This document shows positions 18,266-27,814 of a DNA stretch of 64,000 bases, piece by piece. The DNA comes from Chryseobacterium pennipullorum (GTDB lineage: Bacteria > Bacteroidota > Bacteroidia > Flavobacteriales > Weeksellaceae): contig NZ_QNVV01000014.1 of NCBI RefSeq assembly GCF_003384725.1, forward strand, positions 1-64,000, read 5' to 3'. The notes beneath the pieces are model-generated. The model was not told where the DNA came from. It searched no databases and saw only the letters and a list, made by a program, of their open reading frames with translations. The position numbers were made by a program, and so were the translations under genes. How positions within the stretch are numbered: the stretch's first letter is position 1; each line of letters begins with the position of its first letter.

Positions 18266-18529
18266 TTAATGCCGGATGTCCGTTTTTTTTTCGTTGAACT
18301 GCAGGAGCCAGTCTTCAATTTCATCTTCAAGATAAGACGCCTGGAGAACCATAGCATTGATAAAATCATCAGGAACAGGTTCATCGTTGGAATTTTCCAG
18401 ATTCCATAATTCATTAGACATATTTTCATATTCAGAATACACTCGTTTGAAGCGGGAATTTTCTTTCTCAAGAGCCTCAATATTTTTTTGTTGAAGCTGG
18501 AATTTTCTGTATTTGTTTTGACGTTTCAT
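18266..18529 (-). CDS. small charged hypothetical protein
   Basis: An 87-residue, highly charged protein without a signal or membrane helix. The N-terminal half (KYRKFQLQQKNIEALEKENS) looks like a basic coiled coil and the C-terminal half is acidic (EDEIEDWLLQFNEKK). I do not recognise it. It is preferred over the overlapping 83-residue frame because its composition looks protein-like, whereas the other frame is Met/Cys/Arg-rich in the manner of an out-of-frame shadow. It lies upstream of the BadF-type kinase gene on the same strand. Confidence 0.6.
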   Translation of the reverse strand: MKRQNKYRKFQLQQKNIEALEKENSRFKRVYSEYENMSNELWNLENSNDEPVPDDFINAMVLQASYLEDEIEDWLLQFNEKKTDIRH

Positions 18530-18893
18530 ACAAATATTATTAACAATTGGTCATAAAGTATTGGAAGTCCTTGCCTTTAAGCGGGCATTACAAGATAGAA
18601 AAACCATCAACACAAGGAGTTGAAAATGAATTTATTATCAGGTCACTGTTACATCATTCTGTTGATTAAAATTAGAAATAATTTTTATTTAAAAAAATAT
18701 TTTAACAACTTTTTTCAGTGTTTAACATATAGTTATAAATTTGCATATTCATATTGTAAAGTGCCCGGATTCATAATAAGCGGTAAGCGCTATTAATAAT
18801 CACAAAATGATCAGTGAGATGTTATTTTACTCATCAGATATTTCTAACACCCGTTACAATATGCGAATATATTTCAGGTTTTATAATTATTAA
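18530..18893. other. divergent intergenic region
   Basis: AT-rich region between the 87-residue gene (minus) and the GtrA-like gene (plus). It contains one good promoter-like pair at 18713-18743. I see no RNA gene or repeat in it. Confidence 0.5.
18713..18743 (+). promoter_or_regulatory. Bacteroidota-type promoter candidate for the gtrA-like operon
   Basis: TTTC at 18713-18716 and a full TAnnTTTG match (TAAATTTG, 18736-18743) with 19 bases between, the usual spacing. It lies ~150 bases before the GtrA-like start, leaving a long leader. Confidence 0.45.
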
Positions 18894-19352
18894 ATGAAAG
18901 AAATACTCATACGCCAGAAACAGGTCCTGTTCTTTATTATAGCAGGGGGATTGAGCGCTATTGTGGAAATTGGAAGCTTTAAGCTGTTCAGCACCTACCT
19001 TCCCCATTTCTATGCCCGGGAGACCAATTTTTATGGTGTCCATTATCCTTTAAGCAATATCTTTTCCACCAGCTGCGGAATCATTACCAATTATTTTCTG
19101 AGCATCTGGTTTGTTTTTGAGCGGGGAAAACATTCCAAGAAAAAAGAGTTTGCCTATTTTATGGCTGTATCCTTTTTCTCAACCTTATTAAGCCTAGGTT
19201 TCTTCCAGGTGTTTTACAGTTTTATCTTCAAAGATAATATCAATTTATTTTTTTATACCTTGAGTCCGGAAATGATCAGCAAAATTGCGGCGATTCTTTT
19301 GGTTTCCATTCTTAATTATTCAGTAAAAAAGAAAGTAATTTTTAACGGTTAA
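18894..19352 (+). CDS. GtrA-like family membrane protein
   Basis: A 152-residue protein with four hydrophobic helices in the GtrA layout (LFFIIAGGLSAIVEIGSFKLF first, then GIITNYFLSIWFVF). GtrA-like proteins are thought to flip lipid-linked sugars or support cell-surface polysaccharide synthesis. The ORF ends three bases before the acyltransferase gene, and the two are probably translated from one message. No glycosyltransferase partner of the GtrA/GtrB type is adjacent. Family membership is clear, role less so. Confidence 0.88.
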   Translation: MKEILIRQKQVLFFIIAGGLSAIVEIGSFKLFSTYLPHFYARETNFYGVHYPLSNIFSTSCGIITNYFLSIWFVFERGKHSKKKEFAYFMAVSFFSTLLSLGFFQVFYSFIFKDNINLFFYTLSPEMISKIAAILLVSILNYSVKKKVIFNG

Positions 19353-19355
19353 ACT

Positions 19356-20084
19356 GTGGTAAAAATCTTAAATTATCTCTGGAGATTCTGGCTTTTGTTG
19401 TTAGCATTTGTTTTAACAATTATCTTTGGGATCCCTGTTTACATCTTATCTTTTAGCAAAAAGCATTATAAATACGCCTATACATTCATTCGTCTCTGGT
19501 GTTTCGGAATGTTTTACGGTATGGGCTTCAGGTATGACCTGATCCGGCTTTCGGATCAAAAGATGGACAGAAGCAAGCCTTATGTTTTTATATCGAACCA
19601 TACTTCCATTATGGATATAATGCTTACTTGTATCCTACTTCCTCACCATCCCATCTGTTTTGTAGGCAAGAAAGAACTTGTGAAGATTCCTATTTTCGGG
19701 ACCATTTATAAAAGAATCTGTGTGATGGTAGACCGTGCCAGTGCCAGAAGCCGTGCCGATGTGTACCGGAGATGTGCTGAAAAAATGGAAGAAGGCAACA
19801 GCATCGCTATCTTTCCTGAAGGCGGTGTCCCCGATGATACTTCTATTATCCTGGACGAATTCAAGGACGGAGCGTTTATGTTATCTTCAAAACACCATTC
19901 TCCTATTGCTGTTTATACCTTCATCGGACTCAAGGAAATGTTCCCTTTCGAAAATTCAAAAGGGCATCCTGGAAGGGTAAAAGTCTATTTTAATGGAGTT
20001 ATTGAACCTACAGATTCCCCAAAAGACTTAAAAACAGAAGCTTACCATGTTATTAAAAAAACGCTTATAGAGCATTCTATTTAA
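19356..20084 (+). CDS. 1-acyl-sn-glycerol-3-phosphate acyltransferase family protein
   Basis: A membrane-bound acyltransferase of the PlsC family, 242 residues. An N-terminal membrane helix (residues ~10-32) precedes the catalytic motif NHTSIMD (His82, Asp87) and the FPEGG motif (153-157) that binds the glycerol phosphate. These enzymes transfer a second acyl chain onto lysophosphatidic acid in phospholipid synthesis; some act on other lipids such as ornithine lipids. The start is a GTG at 19356, three bases after the gtrA-like stop. No better start is seen. Confidence 0.9.
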   Translation: MVKILNYLWRFWLLLLAFVLTIIFGIPVYILSFSKKHYKYAYTFIRLWCFGMFYGMGFRYDLIRLSDQKMDRSKPYVFISNHTSIMDIMLTCILLPHHPICFVGKKELVKIPIFGTIYKRICVMVDRASARSRADVYRRCAEKMEEGNSIAIFPEGGVPDDTSIILDEFKDGAFMLSSKHHSPIAVYTFIGLKEMFPFENSKGHPGRVKVYFNGVIEPTDSPKDLKTEAYHVIKKTLIEHSI

Positions 20085-20124
20085 AAGAATTAGCTATATT
20101 TGTTTGCGAAATTTTCAATAAAAT

Positions 20125-21894
20125 ATGTCAAAAACCAACCAGCCGACTAATTACCCGGCATTGTACACACTTGTACTTGTATTTTTTTTCTGGGGGTTTA
20201 TTGCTGCCGGCAATAGTATTTTCATCCCATTCTGTAAAAACTATTTTTCTCTAGACCAGTTTCAGTCCCAGTTAATAGATTTTGCTTTTTATACTGCTTA
20301 TTTTCTGGGCGCCTTACTGCTCTTTATATTCAGTACTATAAAAGGATTTGACATTATTGGCAAATGGGGATATAAGAAAAGTATTGTTTATGGACTCCTC
20401 CTCTCTGCCATTGGTGCAGCCATTATGATTGTTGCCGTAAAAAGCAATGTATATTATGGAATGCTCATAGGACTTTTTGTAGTAGCATTAGGCTTTTCGA
20501 TTCAGCAGACTGCGGCCAATCCCTTTGCTGTTCTCTTAGGAGATCCAAAAACCGGGGCCAGCAGACAGAACCTCGCCGGGGGGATCAACTCTTTCGGAAC
20601 TTCTATAGGCCCTATTATTGTAGGCCTGGCTTTATTCGGAACGACGGCTACCGTAGATGACGATCAAATCAAACACCTAGCTCTCGATAAGGTAATCCTG
20701 TTGTACACTGCAGTAGGAGCATTATTCTTAATTGCTGCGGGAATCTTTCATTTTTCTAAAAAACTTCCTGACGGGATCTCTACAGAACCCATGGAAAAGG
20801 CTGGAAAAGCAAGAAAAACGCTGATTGCCATGACCGCACTTGTTATTCTTTTCTTTATCCCGGTATTCAGCAGCTATAATTCTGAAGAAGCCAAAACCAT
20901 CGAAACACTTGGCAACGAGATAACGATATTGGATCAAAGTATTGAAAAAGAAACAGATGCCGCAAAAATCACAACGATCCAGACACAGATCGAAAACAAA
21001 AAGACAGAACTTGATACTGTAAAACATCCACTTGAAAAAAAGAGAATGATCTATCTGGGTGGAGCCTTGCTTGCTGTGATCATCTGTCTGGTGTTTGCCA
21101 ATACCAGTGCACAGAAAAATTCTGAAGGCTGGGGCGCTATGAAATATCCACAGCTCGTATTGGGGATGATTGCCATTCTTGCGTATGTCGGCGTGGAAGT
21201 TGCCATCGGAAGTAATCTTGGGGAACTTTTAAGTTTGCCTGAGTTTGGCGGTCATCAGTCTTCCGATCTGGCTCCTTATATTTCTATGTATTGGGGAAGT
21301 TTAATGATCGGACGATGGACGGGTGCTATTGCAGTTTTCAACCTTAATAAACAACAGCAGACCATCGCTACCATTATTGTTCCTTTTATCGCATTCTTTG
21401 TGATTATCGGAATCAACACAATTGCTCAGAAGGATATGTCACACCTTTATTTTTATGCTGTGTGTGTAGTGATTCAGGTGATCTTATTCCTGATCAGTAA
21501 AAACAAGCCTGCCGTTACTCTTATTATTTTTGGATTATTCGGAACAGCTGCTATGATCACAGGTTTATTGACAACTGGGAATATTGCCATCTATGCATTT
21601 CTTTCAGGCGGACTCGCGTGCAGTATCATGTGGCCTTCCATCTTTACGCTCGCAATTACAGGCTTAGGAAAATATACCGCGCAGGGTTCTGCATTCCTAG
21701 TTATGATGATTTTGGGAGGCGGGATCATCCCTCCACTTCAAGGTAAACTGTCTGATATTATCGGAATTCACAGTTCATATGTTATTCCTGTACTGTGTTT
21801 TGTATATATTACTTTATTTGCTTATCTGGCTAAAAAATCTTTATTTAGACAAGGAATTAATGTTGACGTATTAGAATCCGAAGGTGCTCATTAA
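20125..21894 (+). CDS. sugar MFS transporter of the FucP/GluP type with an extra internal segment
   Basis: A major facilitator transporter with about 12 membrane helices. The N-terminal half has the FHS family signature ([37 protein letters not shown], and [15 protein letters not shown]). Such proteins import fucose, glucose or galactose with protons. At 589 residues it is much longer than typical members (~420). Residues ~250-308 form an added charged, coiled-coil-like segment ([18 protein letters not shown]) between two helices. Upstream is the acyltransferase (40 bases) and downstream the DUF3810 gene overlaps it by 11 bases. The sugar is not predictable. Confidence 0.9.
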   Translation: MSKTNQPTNYPALYTLVLVFFFWGFIAAGNSIFIPFCKNYFSLDQFQSQLIDFAFYTAYFLGALLLFIFSTIKGFDIIGKWGYKKSIVYGLLLSAIGAAIMIVAVKSNVYYGMLIGLFVVALGFSIQQTAANPFAVLLGDPKTGASRQNLAGGINSFGTSIGPIIVGLALFGTTATVDDDQIKHLALDKVILLYTAVGALFLIAAGIFHFSKKLPDGISTEPMEKAGKARKTLIAMTALVILFFIPVFSSYNSEEAKTIETLGNEITILDQSIEKETDAAKITTIQTQIENKKTELDTVKHPLEKKRMIYLGGALLAVIICLVFANTSAQKNSEGWGAMKYPQLVLGMIAILAYVGVEVAIGSNLGELLSLPEFGGHQSSDLAPYISMYWGSLMIGRWTGAIAVFNLNKQQQTIATIIVPFIAFFVIIGINTIAQKDMSHLYFYAVCVVIQVILFLISKNKPAVTLIIFGLFGTAAMITGLLTTGNIAIYAFLSGGLACSIMWPSIFTLAITGLGKYTAQGSAFLVMMILGGGIIPPLQGKLSDIIGIHSSYVIPVLCFVYITLFAYLAKKSLFRQGINVDVLESEGAH

Positions 21895-22951
21895 AAACAA
21901 AATACATATATATAAGAAAAAGAGGTTTTGGGCAGGTGTATTACTTGCCCAATTTCTTTTGTTTTACTGTTTTTCGAAATCTCCATTTGTAGTTTCATGT
22001 TTTGAAAAATTCTTTGAACTTCAAAAAAGCGTTCATCAAAAGTTGTTCAGTTGGATCTCTTTTTCTGTGGGAGATCTTATGTATATGATATTAGGAGTTC
22101 TTCTCCTATACTTTTTCATCACTTTGTTCAAGAAAAAGATGAGAAACCGGTCTGTTCTAAAAATATTAATCGTCATCAATCTTTTCTATTTTACCTATCA
22201 GGTCTTTTGGGGAATGATGTATTTCCAGATGCCGATTATTAAAAAGCTTTCAAGCCAAGAGAAACCGGAGATCGAAAAGGCCAGGAAGCTTGCTCTCATC
22301 TACCTTGAAAAATGTAAAATAACACGGGGTTCCGTGCGTGAAAACAGCAACGGTATATTTGTCATCACTGATCTTAAATCCGTACAACAGGAAATCCTGG
22401 ATCAGCAAACCAGGCTCCCGGCATCTATTTCAGATAAAAAAGTGACAAAGGTCTCTACCCTCAAGCCTAGCCTGTTCAAAAGCGTAATGAGTTTCACAGG
22501 AATTTTAGGATACTATAATCCGTTTACTGCTGAAGCACAATATAATGAAGAACTACCTTCTACGTTCATCCCATTCACCATGGCGCACGAAAGTTCTCAC
22601 CAGCTCGGATTTGCAAGAGAGCAGGAAGCCAATTTTGTGGGGTATTTAACGGGTATTCATTCCGGAAACCTGGATCTGAAGTACAGTACTGAATATTTTA
22701 CGTTAAAAAGCCTTTTACGCTTTATTGTTGAAGAAGACCCGGAATTTGTAAAATTCATCATTAACGGTTATTCTCCGGCGATGAAAAGAGACCGTGCTTA
22801 TGAAAAAAACTTCATCTACATTCACCAGGGGTGGCTGGATGACTTCTTTGGATTCACCAATAATCTGTTTCTAAAGAGCAATCAACAGGAAGGTTCGGTC
22901 ACTTATTCCTACTTCATTGATCTCCTCTTAAACTACGAAAAACAGATATAA
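21884..22951 (+). CDS. DUF3810 membrane protein with a zinc-metalloprotease motif
   Basis: A 355-residue protein with three N-terminal membrane helices (residues ~15-115) and a large extracytoplasmic part holding HESSH (235-239), followed after eight residues by Glu248 in REQEAN. That is the arrangement of zinc-binding gluzincin-like peptidases, and fits the DUF3810 family. The substrate is unknown. The start is a GTG at 21884 overlapping the transporter stop by 11 bases, which suggests translational coupling. A hairpin follows the stop. Confidence 0.88.
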   Translation: MLIKNKIHIYKKKRFWAGVLLAQFLLFYCFSKSPFVVSCFEKFFELQKSVHQKLFSWISFSVGDLMYMILGVLLLYFFITLFKKKMRNRSVLKILIVINLFYFTYQVFWGMMYFQMPIIKKLSSQEKPEIEKARKLALIYLEKCKITRGSVRENSNGIFVITDLKSVQQEILDQQTRLPASISDKKVTKVSTLKPSLFKSVMSFTGILGYYNPFTAEAQYNEELPSTFIPFTMAHESSHQLGFAREQEANFVGYLTGIHSGNLDLKYSTEYFTLKSLLRFIVEEDPEFVKFIINGYSPAMKRDRAYEKNFIYIHQGWLDDFFGFTNNLFLKSNQQEGSVTYSYFIDLLLNYEKQI

Positions 22952-22955
22952 AAAA

Positions 22956-22981
22956 AGAATCGTATCAGGCGATACGATTCT
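22956..22981 (+). terminator. hairpin after the DUF3810 gene
   Basis: A perfect 11-base-pair stem (AGAATCGTATC / GATACGATTCT) with loop AGGC, starting five bases after the DUF3810 stop. The plus strand lacks a T-run after it, so termination may be weak or Rho-assisted. Confidence 0.6.
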
Positions 22982-23655
22982 AAAAACACAAATGATGAAA
23001 AAAAATTTATTACCTTGACTTGTTCCCTCATTCAAGGCGATGTAAAAGTACGACATATTTTATAAATACAAAAACATTTCCTTTCTTTTTTGAAACTTTA
23101 TGAAAACTTTATGATTTTTTAAGTTTTTTTGAGTTCGACCCGCCCTAATATGAATAGTAATCAATTCTTTGAATCAACAATCTCATCCCAAGTAAATTGT
23201 ACTTAATCAAAGAAAACCCCATAAAATCAAAGGTTTGGGTGAAAATAAAATATTCGAGTTATACCGCTTTTCAAAAGATTGAAATAGTGGAGTTATTATC
23301 AATACCCACTGAAATAATTCTACTATAGCAGTTCATTTATAGACCCTATTCAGACAGAAAAATTTTGATTTTCAGACCTCCAGATTTCACATGGTCCCCT
23401 TACAGTGGAGTTGTTGAAAAATAAAATGTATATTAATTTATAAATACAGTGTTTCAGATTAAAAATAATAACAATTTGACCAGACAATAAACATGACATT
23501 TTAACCTCAATAAAAGCACATCTTATCAGGACAGCCATAAGTAAATAAGAATAGGTTATTATGTACAAACATTCATTCTGGAAAAAATAAAATATTGACA
23601 TTCAAATCAAATCTACCAACAGCCGTTTATATCTCACCAATAAAAGAAAAAAATT
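22982..23655. other. gene-free AT-rich spacer before the second peptide locus
   Basis: About 670 bases, strongly AT-rich. The only sizeable frame (minus, 23350-23601) has no start context or recognisable content and I regard it as chance. No RNA gene, repeat or further terminator is seen. Confidence 0.5.
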
Positions 23656-23686
23656 TTTGTTTATTTAAAACATCTGTGTATTTTAG
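23656..23686 (+). promoter_or_regulatory. promoter of the second peptide locus
   Basis: TTTG (23656-23659), a 19-base spacer, and TATTTTAG (23679-23686), one mismatch from TAnnTTTG. It ends 14 bases before the ATG of the fused VKOR gene, implying a very short mRNA leader. Confidence 0.55.
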
Positions 23687-23700
23687 ATAAAAATATTAAC

Positions 23701-25212
23701 ATGATTTTCGACAAACTAATTAACTACTTAAAACTTGATAAACAGGAATTCATTTTCCAGTTCAATTCTCATCCCAATTACCCTTCTGCACTGGCTTTCA
23801 GTGATACTCTAAACTTTATGGGGATAAAAAACGATGCTTATGAACTGGATAAGGAATATTGGGATGAGCTTCCGGAAGAATTTATTGCAATCGTTGAAAA
23901 TTCTTTTTCGTTGGTAAAAAAATCAGGAAACAGTTATGCAGTTTACTCGGAAAAAGCTAAGACATTAGATAAAGAAGAGCTATATAAAAAGTCTACTGAC
24001 TTTGTACTTCTGTTTGAGAAGACAGAAAAAGCAGAAAGTAAAATGGCTTTTAATTTCAAACCAATTCTTTACGCGATTTTTGCAATTGTTGTTATTTATT
24101 CCTTTGTCAGCCAAACCATTTTTGAGGCAATTTTTAATGTGCTTTCACTGGCAGGAGTTTATATTTCCCTGGAAATTTTTAACCAAAAATTCGGAAATAC
24201 CTCTACAGTAATCGGAAGTATTTGTGGTGGGGGTGCCACAGCCAGTCAGAACACCAATTCTTGTGATAAAATTATCAAACAGGATAAAACCAGTATCCTG
24301 GGGTTAAAATTCTCAGATTTCTCTCTGATTTATTTTACAGGACTTACCGTATTGGGATTATTTTTACCTGCCACAGCATATCTCGTGAAAGGCTTTACTC
24401 TTGTTTCAGTGCTCGCTATCGGATATTCTCTTTACATCCAGGCTTTTGTAGAAAAAACATTTTGTAGGGTGTGTCTTTTAATTATTTCAATCCTTGTGGC
24501 TCAGGTGCTGATCAGCAGTCTATTTTTTCTGAACATATCTTTTGGAATCGGAATCTTTTTACTGGCAGTCATTTTATGGGTTCTTATTTTTTCTGCAGTG
24601 ATCTACTTCAACAGCCTGCTGGAGCAAAAAGAGGCTCTTCAAAAATCCAATGCCAAAAATCTTAGATTTAAAAGAAACTATGAACTCTTCAAAAGTCAGC
24701 TTCAGGAAAATGAAAAGATAGAATTTCACGATACCCAAACATTTTCTGTGGGAAATAAAGAGGCCAAGATCCGTCTTTCCATTGTTTCCAATCCCTATTG
24801 CGGTTTCTGTAAAGATGCCCACAAATTGGCTGAAAGTCTGTTAGAAAAATATCCGAATGACATTTCCGTACAAATGAGATTCAATTACAGCCCAGAAAGA
24901 TCCAATGAAAAGTACGATCAGCTGATCTCTGATCTTACCCATATCTATTATAATAAACCGGAAAAAGAATTCCTGCATGCAGTAGAAGAATGGTTCGAAA
25001 CCAGGGATGAAAGCAAAATCAATACCCTATCGGGAGGTACTGCCACTTCAGAAAACCTGATTCCGCTGGTAGAAATGTCAAAAGAAAACAGCAATGCGGG
25101 ACTGAATTTCACCCCTATTCTTATTATCAACGGATATCAGTTCCCGGATAAGTATGACCGTGAAGATATTTTGTTCTTTGTTGACGAATTGATAGAGGAT
25201 GACGAGATTTAG
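23701..25212 (+). CDS. fused C39-like / VKOR / thioredoxin membrane protein
   Basis: A 503-residue three-part protein. Residues ~1-110 are a C39-like domain without a catalytic cysteine (FQFNSHPNYPSALAFSDTLN). Residues ~118-300 form a VKOR domain with loop cysteines 175 and 188 and the CRVC pair (255, 258). Residues ~340-503 form an extracytoplasmic thioredoxin/DsbA-like domain with CGFC (367, 370) and a FTPILIINGYQFP cis-proline loop. This is a self-contained disulfide-forming machine: the thioredoxin part oxidises substrate, VKOR passes electrons to quinone. It stands just before a four-cysteine double-glycine peptide and its ABC exporter, which makes that peptide the likely substrate (inference). 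It is a clear relative of the two separate proteins at 9912-11433. Confidence 0.92.
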   Translation: MIFDKLINYLKLDKQEFIFQFNSHPNYPSALAFSDTLNFMGIKNDAYELDKEYWDELPEEFIAIVENSFSLVKKSGNSYAVYSEKAKTLDKEELYKKSTDFVLLFEKTEKAESKMAFNFKPILYAIFAIVVIYSFVSQTIFEAIFNVLSLAGVYISLEIFNQKFGNTSTVIGSICGGGATASQNTNSCDKIIKQDKTSILGLKFSDFSLIYFTGLTVLGLFLPATAYLVKGFTLVSVLAIGYSLYIQAFVEKTFCRVCLLIISILVAQVLISSLFFLNISFGIGIFLLAVILWVLIFSAVIYFNSLLEQKEALQKSNAKNLRFKRNYELFKSQLQENEKIEFHDTQTFSVGNKEAKIRLSIVSNPYCGFCKDAHKLAESLLEKYPNDISVQMRFNYSPERSNEKYDQLISDLTHIYYNKPEKEFLHAVEEWFETRDESKINTLSGGTATSENLIPLVEMSKENSNAGLNFTPILIINGYQFPDKYDREDILFFVDELIEDDEI

Positions 25213-25313
25213 TAAATAAATGTCATTAATCCGAAATTTTCACTATCTTAGGAAAAACAAAAGCGATGTCCGAAAAGCTGTAAAAGAGTAGGAAAAAACA
25301 AAAACTATCTATT

Positions 25314-25478
25314 ATGAAAAATCTAAAAAAACTGTCAAGAGAAAACTTGAGCAGCCTTAAAGGGGGAATTACATGGGAATGTGCCCAGACGCAGGCATCG
25401 GCAAGTTATTGTCACCCGAAGACAACTCCACCTCAGGAAGGTGCTGTAGACGCATGTAACAAATGGTGCTATTTCTAG
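25314..25478 (+). CDS. double-glycine-leader bacteriocin-like peptide with four cysteines
   Basis: A 54-residue precursor. Residues 1-18 are a leader of the Chryseobacterium bacteriocin-like type (MKNLKKLSRENLSSLKGG) ending in a GG cleavage site. The 36-residue core has cysteines 23, 33, 48 and 52, enough for two disulfides, and ends in NKWCYF. Upstream is a VKOR-thioredoxin protein and downstream a C39-peptidase ABC exporter that would cut after GG. A TATCTTAG -7-like box at 25244-25251 suggests the peptide may have its own promoter. No immunity gene is obvious. Precursor identity rests on leader and context; bactericidal activity is not shown. Confidence 0.88.
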   Translation: MKNLKKLSRENLSSLKGGITWECAQTQASASYCHPKTTPPQEGAVDACNKWCYF

Positions 25479-25515
25479 CCATCCATTCATTAGAATTATA
25501 ATATTGAATAAAGTA

Positions 25516-25544
25516 AAAATGTCGTCAGAATATGACGACATTTT
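25516..25544 (+). promoter_or_regulatory. hairpin between bacteriocin-like peptide and exporter genes
   Basis: A perfect 12-base-pair stem (AAAATGTCGTCA / TGACGACATTTT) with a 5-base loop, 37 bases after the peptide stop and 16 before the exporter start. The T-rich end suggests a (partial) terminator that would raise peptide mRNA over exporter mRNA, like the hairpin at 14218-14244. Confidence 0.65.
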
Positions 25545-25560
25545 ATAATGAGCATTAGTT

Positions 25561-27753
25561 TTGAAAAAATTTCCTTTTTATAAGCAACCAGACACTAAAG
25601 ACTGTGGCCCTACCTGCCTCAGGATTGTAAGTAAATATTACGGTAAAAACATATCCTTACAACAAATCCGGGCTCTTTCTGAGACCACCCGTGAAGGAAG
25701 CAGCCTTTTAGGGCTGAGTGATGCTGCTGAAAACCTGGGCTACCGTTCATTGGGAGTTCAGATAGACTTTAATACTCTCGTAGAAGAGGTTCCACTTCCA
25801 TGTATCGTGCATTGGAACAAAAATCATTTTGTTGTTGTTTATAAAATTGATAAAAATAACAAAGTATATATTTCAGATCCCAGCTACGGATTAATTACGT
25901 ATAATAGAGAAGAATTCATCAAATTCTGGATCGGAGAAAATGCGAATGAAAATACGGAAGAAGGGATCGCCCTTATCCTGGAAACCACCCCTTCCTTTTT
26001 TCAGACAGAATTTGATTCCGAAGAAAGTAAAGCCAGCTTTTCATTCCTGTCCAAATACCTCCTTAAGTATAAATCGCTTGTCATACAGCTTGCTGTAGGA
26101 CTTCTGGCAGGAAGTTTACTATCCCTTATTTTTCCGTTTCTTACCCAAAGTATTGTAGACGTAGGGATACAGAACCAGGATATTAATTTTATCTACCTGG
26201 TTTTACTCGCCCAGATCATGCTCTTCCTGGGTAGAATGGGAATTGAAACCATCAGAAGCTGGATCCTCCTCCACCTTTCGGCACGAATCAACATCTCCAT
26301 CATATCCGATTTCTTTATCAAACTGATGAGGCTTCCCATCAGCTTTTTCGATACCAGAATGACGGGAGATATCATGCAGAGGATTAATGATCATCACAGG
26401 ATTGAACAGCTTCTTACAAGCTCTTCCCTGAATACGCTGTTTTCATTGGTCAACCTGATCATCTTCAGTATTGTCTTACTGTTTTATGATTACAGACTCT
26501 TCATTGTATATCTTGTGGGTGCGGTATTGTATATCGGCTGGATCAGCTTCTTCCTCAAAAAGAGAAAAGAACTTGATTATAAACGTTTTTCGCAGGTATC
26601 CCAGGAACAGAGTAAAGTAATCGAGCTTATCAATGGGATGCAGGAAATTAAAATGCACAATGCTGAAAAACAGAAACGCTGGGACTGGGAGTTTCTTCAG
26701 GTTAAACTTTTTAAGATCAGAATAAAATCACTTTCCCTGGAACAATGGCAGTCTGTGGGTGGAAATTTCATCAACCAGATAAAAGATATCCTGGTAAGTT
26801 TCCTTTCTGCAAAGCTGGTATTAAGCGGAAATCTGACACTGGGGATGATGCTTTCGGTACAATACATCATTGGCCAGCTCAACAGTCCACTTTTGCAGCT
26901 TATTGATTTTATCAAGCAAAGCCAGGATGCCAAAATATCGCTGGAAAGGCTCGGTGAAATTCATGATAAAGAAGATGAGGAAGATAAGAATGAGCAATAT
27001 GCAACCGATATTCCCAAAAAAGACATTGAGATTACCGATATGTCATTCCGGTACATCGGGTCTGATGTTCCTGTTTTTGAAAACTTAAGCCTTACCATCC
27101 CTTACCAGCAAACTACTGCTATTGTAGGAGCAAGTGGAAGCGGTAAAACCACTCTGCTAAAGCTGTTGATGAAATTTTATGATCCTGACAAAGGAGATAT
27201 CAGAGTGGGAAATACCAGTCTGAAAAATATTTCTCCAAGGTTCTGGAGAGATCACTGTGGAGTGGTAATGCAGGAAGGATATGTCTTTAATGATACCATT
27301 GCCAATAATATTGCGGTGGGTGAAGATCATATAGATAAACAGAAGCTGAGAAGAGCGGTAGAGATCGCGAATATCAAAGATTTTATCGAAGGTCTTCCAC
27401 TAAGCTATAATACAAAGATAGGAAACGAGGGCGTTGGCGTCAGTGGAGGGCAGAAACAAAGACTTTTTATTGCCAGAGCGGTCTACAAATCTCCTGAATA
27501 TATTTTGTTTGATGAAGCAACATCAGCTTTGGATGCCAATAATGAAAAGGTGATTATGGAGAATCTTGAACAGTTCTTCAAAGGTAAAACAGCAATTGTC
27601 ATTGCCCACAGACTGTCCACGGTGAAGCATGCCGACAAAATCATTGTACTGGACCAGGGAAAAGTTGTGGAAGAGGGCAGCCATGCAGAGCTGGTAGATT
27701 TAAGGGGAGAATATTACAGACTGGTAAGAAATCAACTTGAATTAGGAAACTAA
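25561..27753 (+). CDS. peptidase C39-domain ABC exporter for double-glycine peptides
   Basis: A 730-residue transporter of the PCAT type that trims and exports leader peptides. Residues ~1-135 are a C39 peptidase with the catalytic cysteine in KDCGPTC (Cys15) and histidine in WNKNHFVVVY. Residues ~155-460 hold the membrane domain. Residues ~485-730 are the ATPase with Walker A GASGSGKTT, signature VSGGQKQRLF and Walker B YILFDEATSALD. The only usable start is a TTG at 25561, preceded in frame by a stop at 25549. Its cargo is presumably the peptide just upstream, possibly also the one at 27815 and the RiPP at 14.3 kb. The HlyD gene follows at 28032. Confidence 0.95.
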   Translation: MKKFPFYKQPDTKDCGPTCLRIVSKYYGKNISLQQIRALSETTREGSSLLGLSDAAENLGYRSLGVQIDFNTLVEEVPLPCIVHWNKNHFVVVYKIDKNNKVYISDPSYGLITYNREEFIKFWIGENANENTEEGIALILETTPSFFQTEFDSEESKASFSFLSKYLLKYKSLVIQLAVGLLAGSLLSLIFPFLTQSIVDVGIQNQDINFIYLVLLAQIMLFLGRMGIETIRSWILLHLSARINISIISDFFIKLMRLPISFFDTRMTGDIMQRINDHHRIEQLLTSSSLNTLFSLVNLIIFSIVLLFYDYRLFIVYLVGAVLYIGWISFFLKKRKELDYKRFSQVSQEQSKVIELINGMQEIKMHNAEKQKRWDWEFLQVKLFKIRIKSLSLEQWQSVGGNFINQIKDILVSFLSAKLVLSGNLTLGMMLSVQYIIGQLNSPLLQLIDFIKQSQDAKISLERLGEIHDKEDEEDKNEQYATDIPKKDIEITDMSFRYIGSDVPVFENLSLTIPYQQTTAIVGASGSGKTTLLKLLMKFYDPDKGDIRVGNTSLKNISPRFWRDHCGVVMQEGYVFNDTIANNIAVGEDHIDKQKLRRAVEIANIKDFIEGLPLSYNTKIGNEGVGVSGGQKQRLFIARAVYKSPEYILFDEATSALDANNEKVIMENLEQFFKGKTAIVIAHRLSTVKHADKIIVLDQGKVVEEGSHAELVDLRGEYYRLVRNQLELGN

Positions 27754-27814
27754 TGCAATCACCAGAACAGCAAAATCTGCAAAGCTTACAGCGTAAGAGA
27801 AAGCCAATCTGTTC

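Noticed and set aside
23350..23601. 83-codon minus-strand frame in the spacer before the second peptide locus
   Set aside because: No start context, no conserved features, and in very AT-rich DNA; likely chance.
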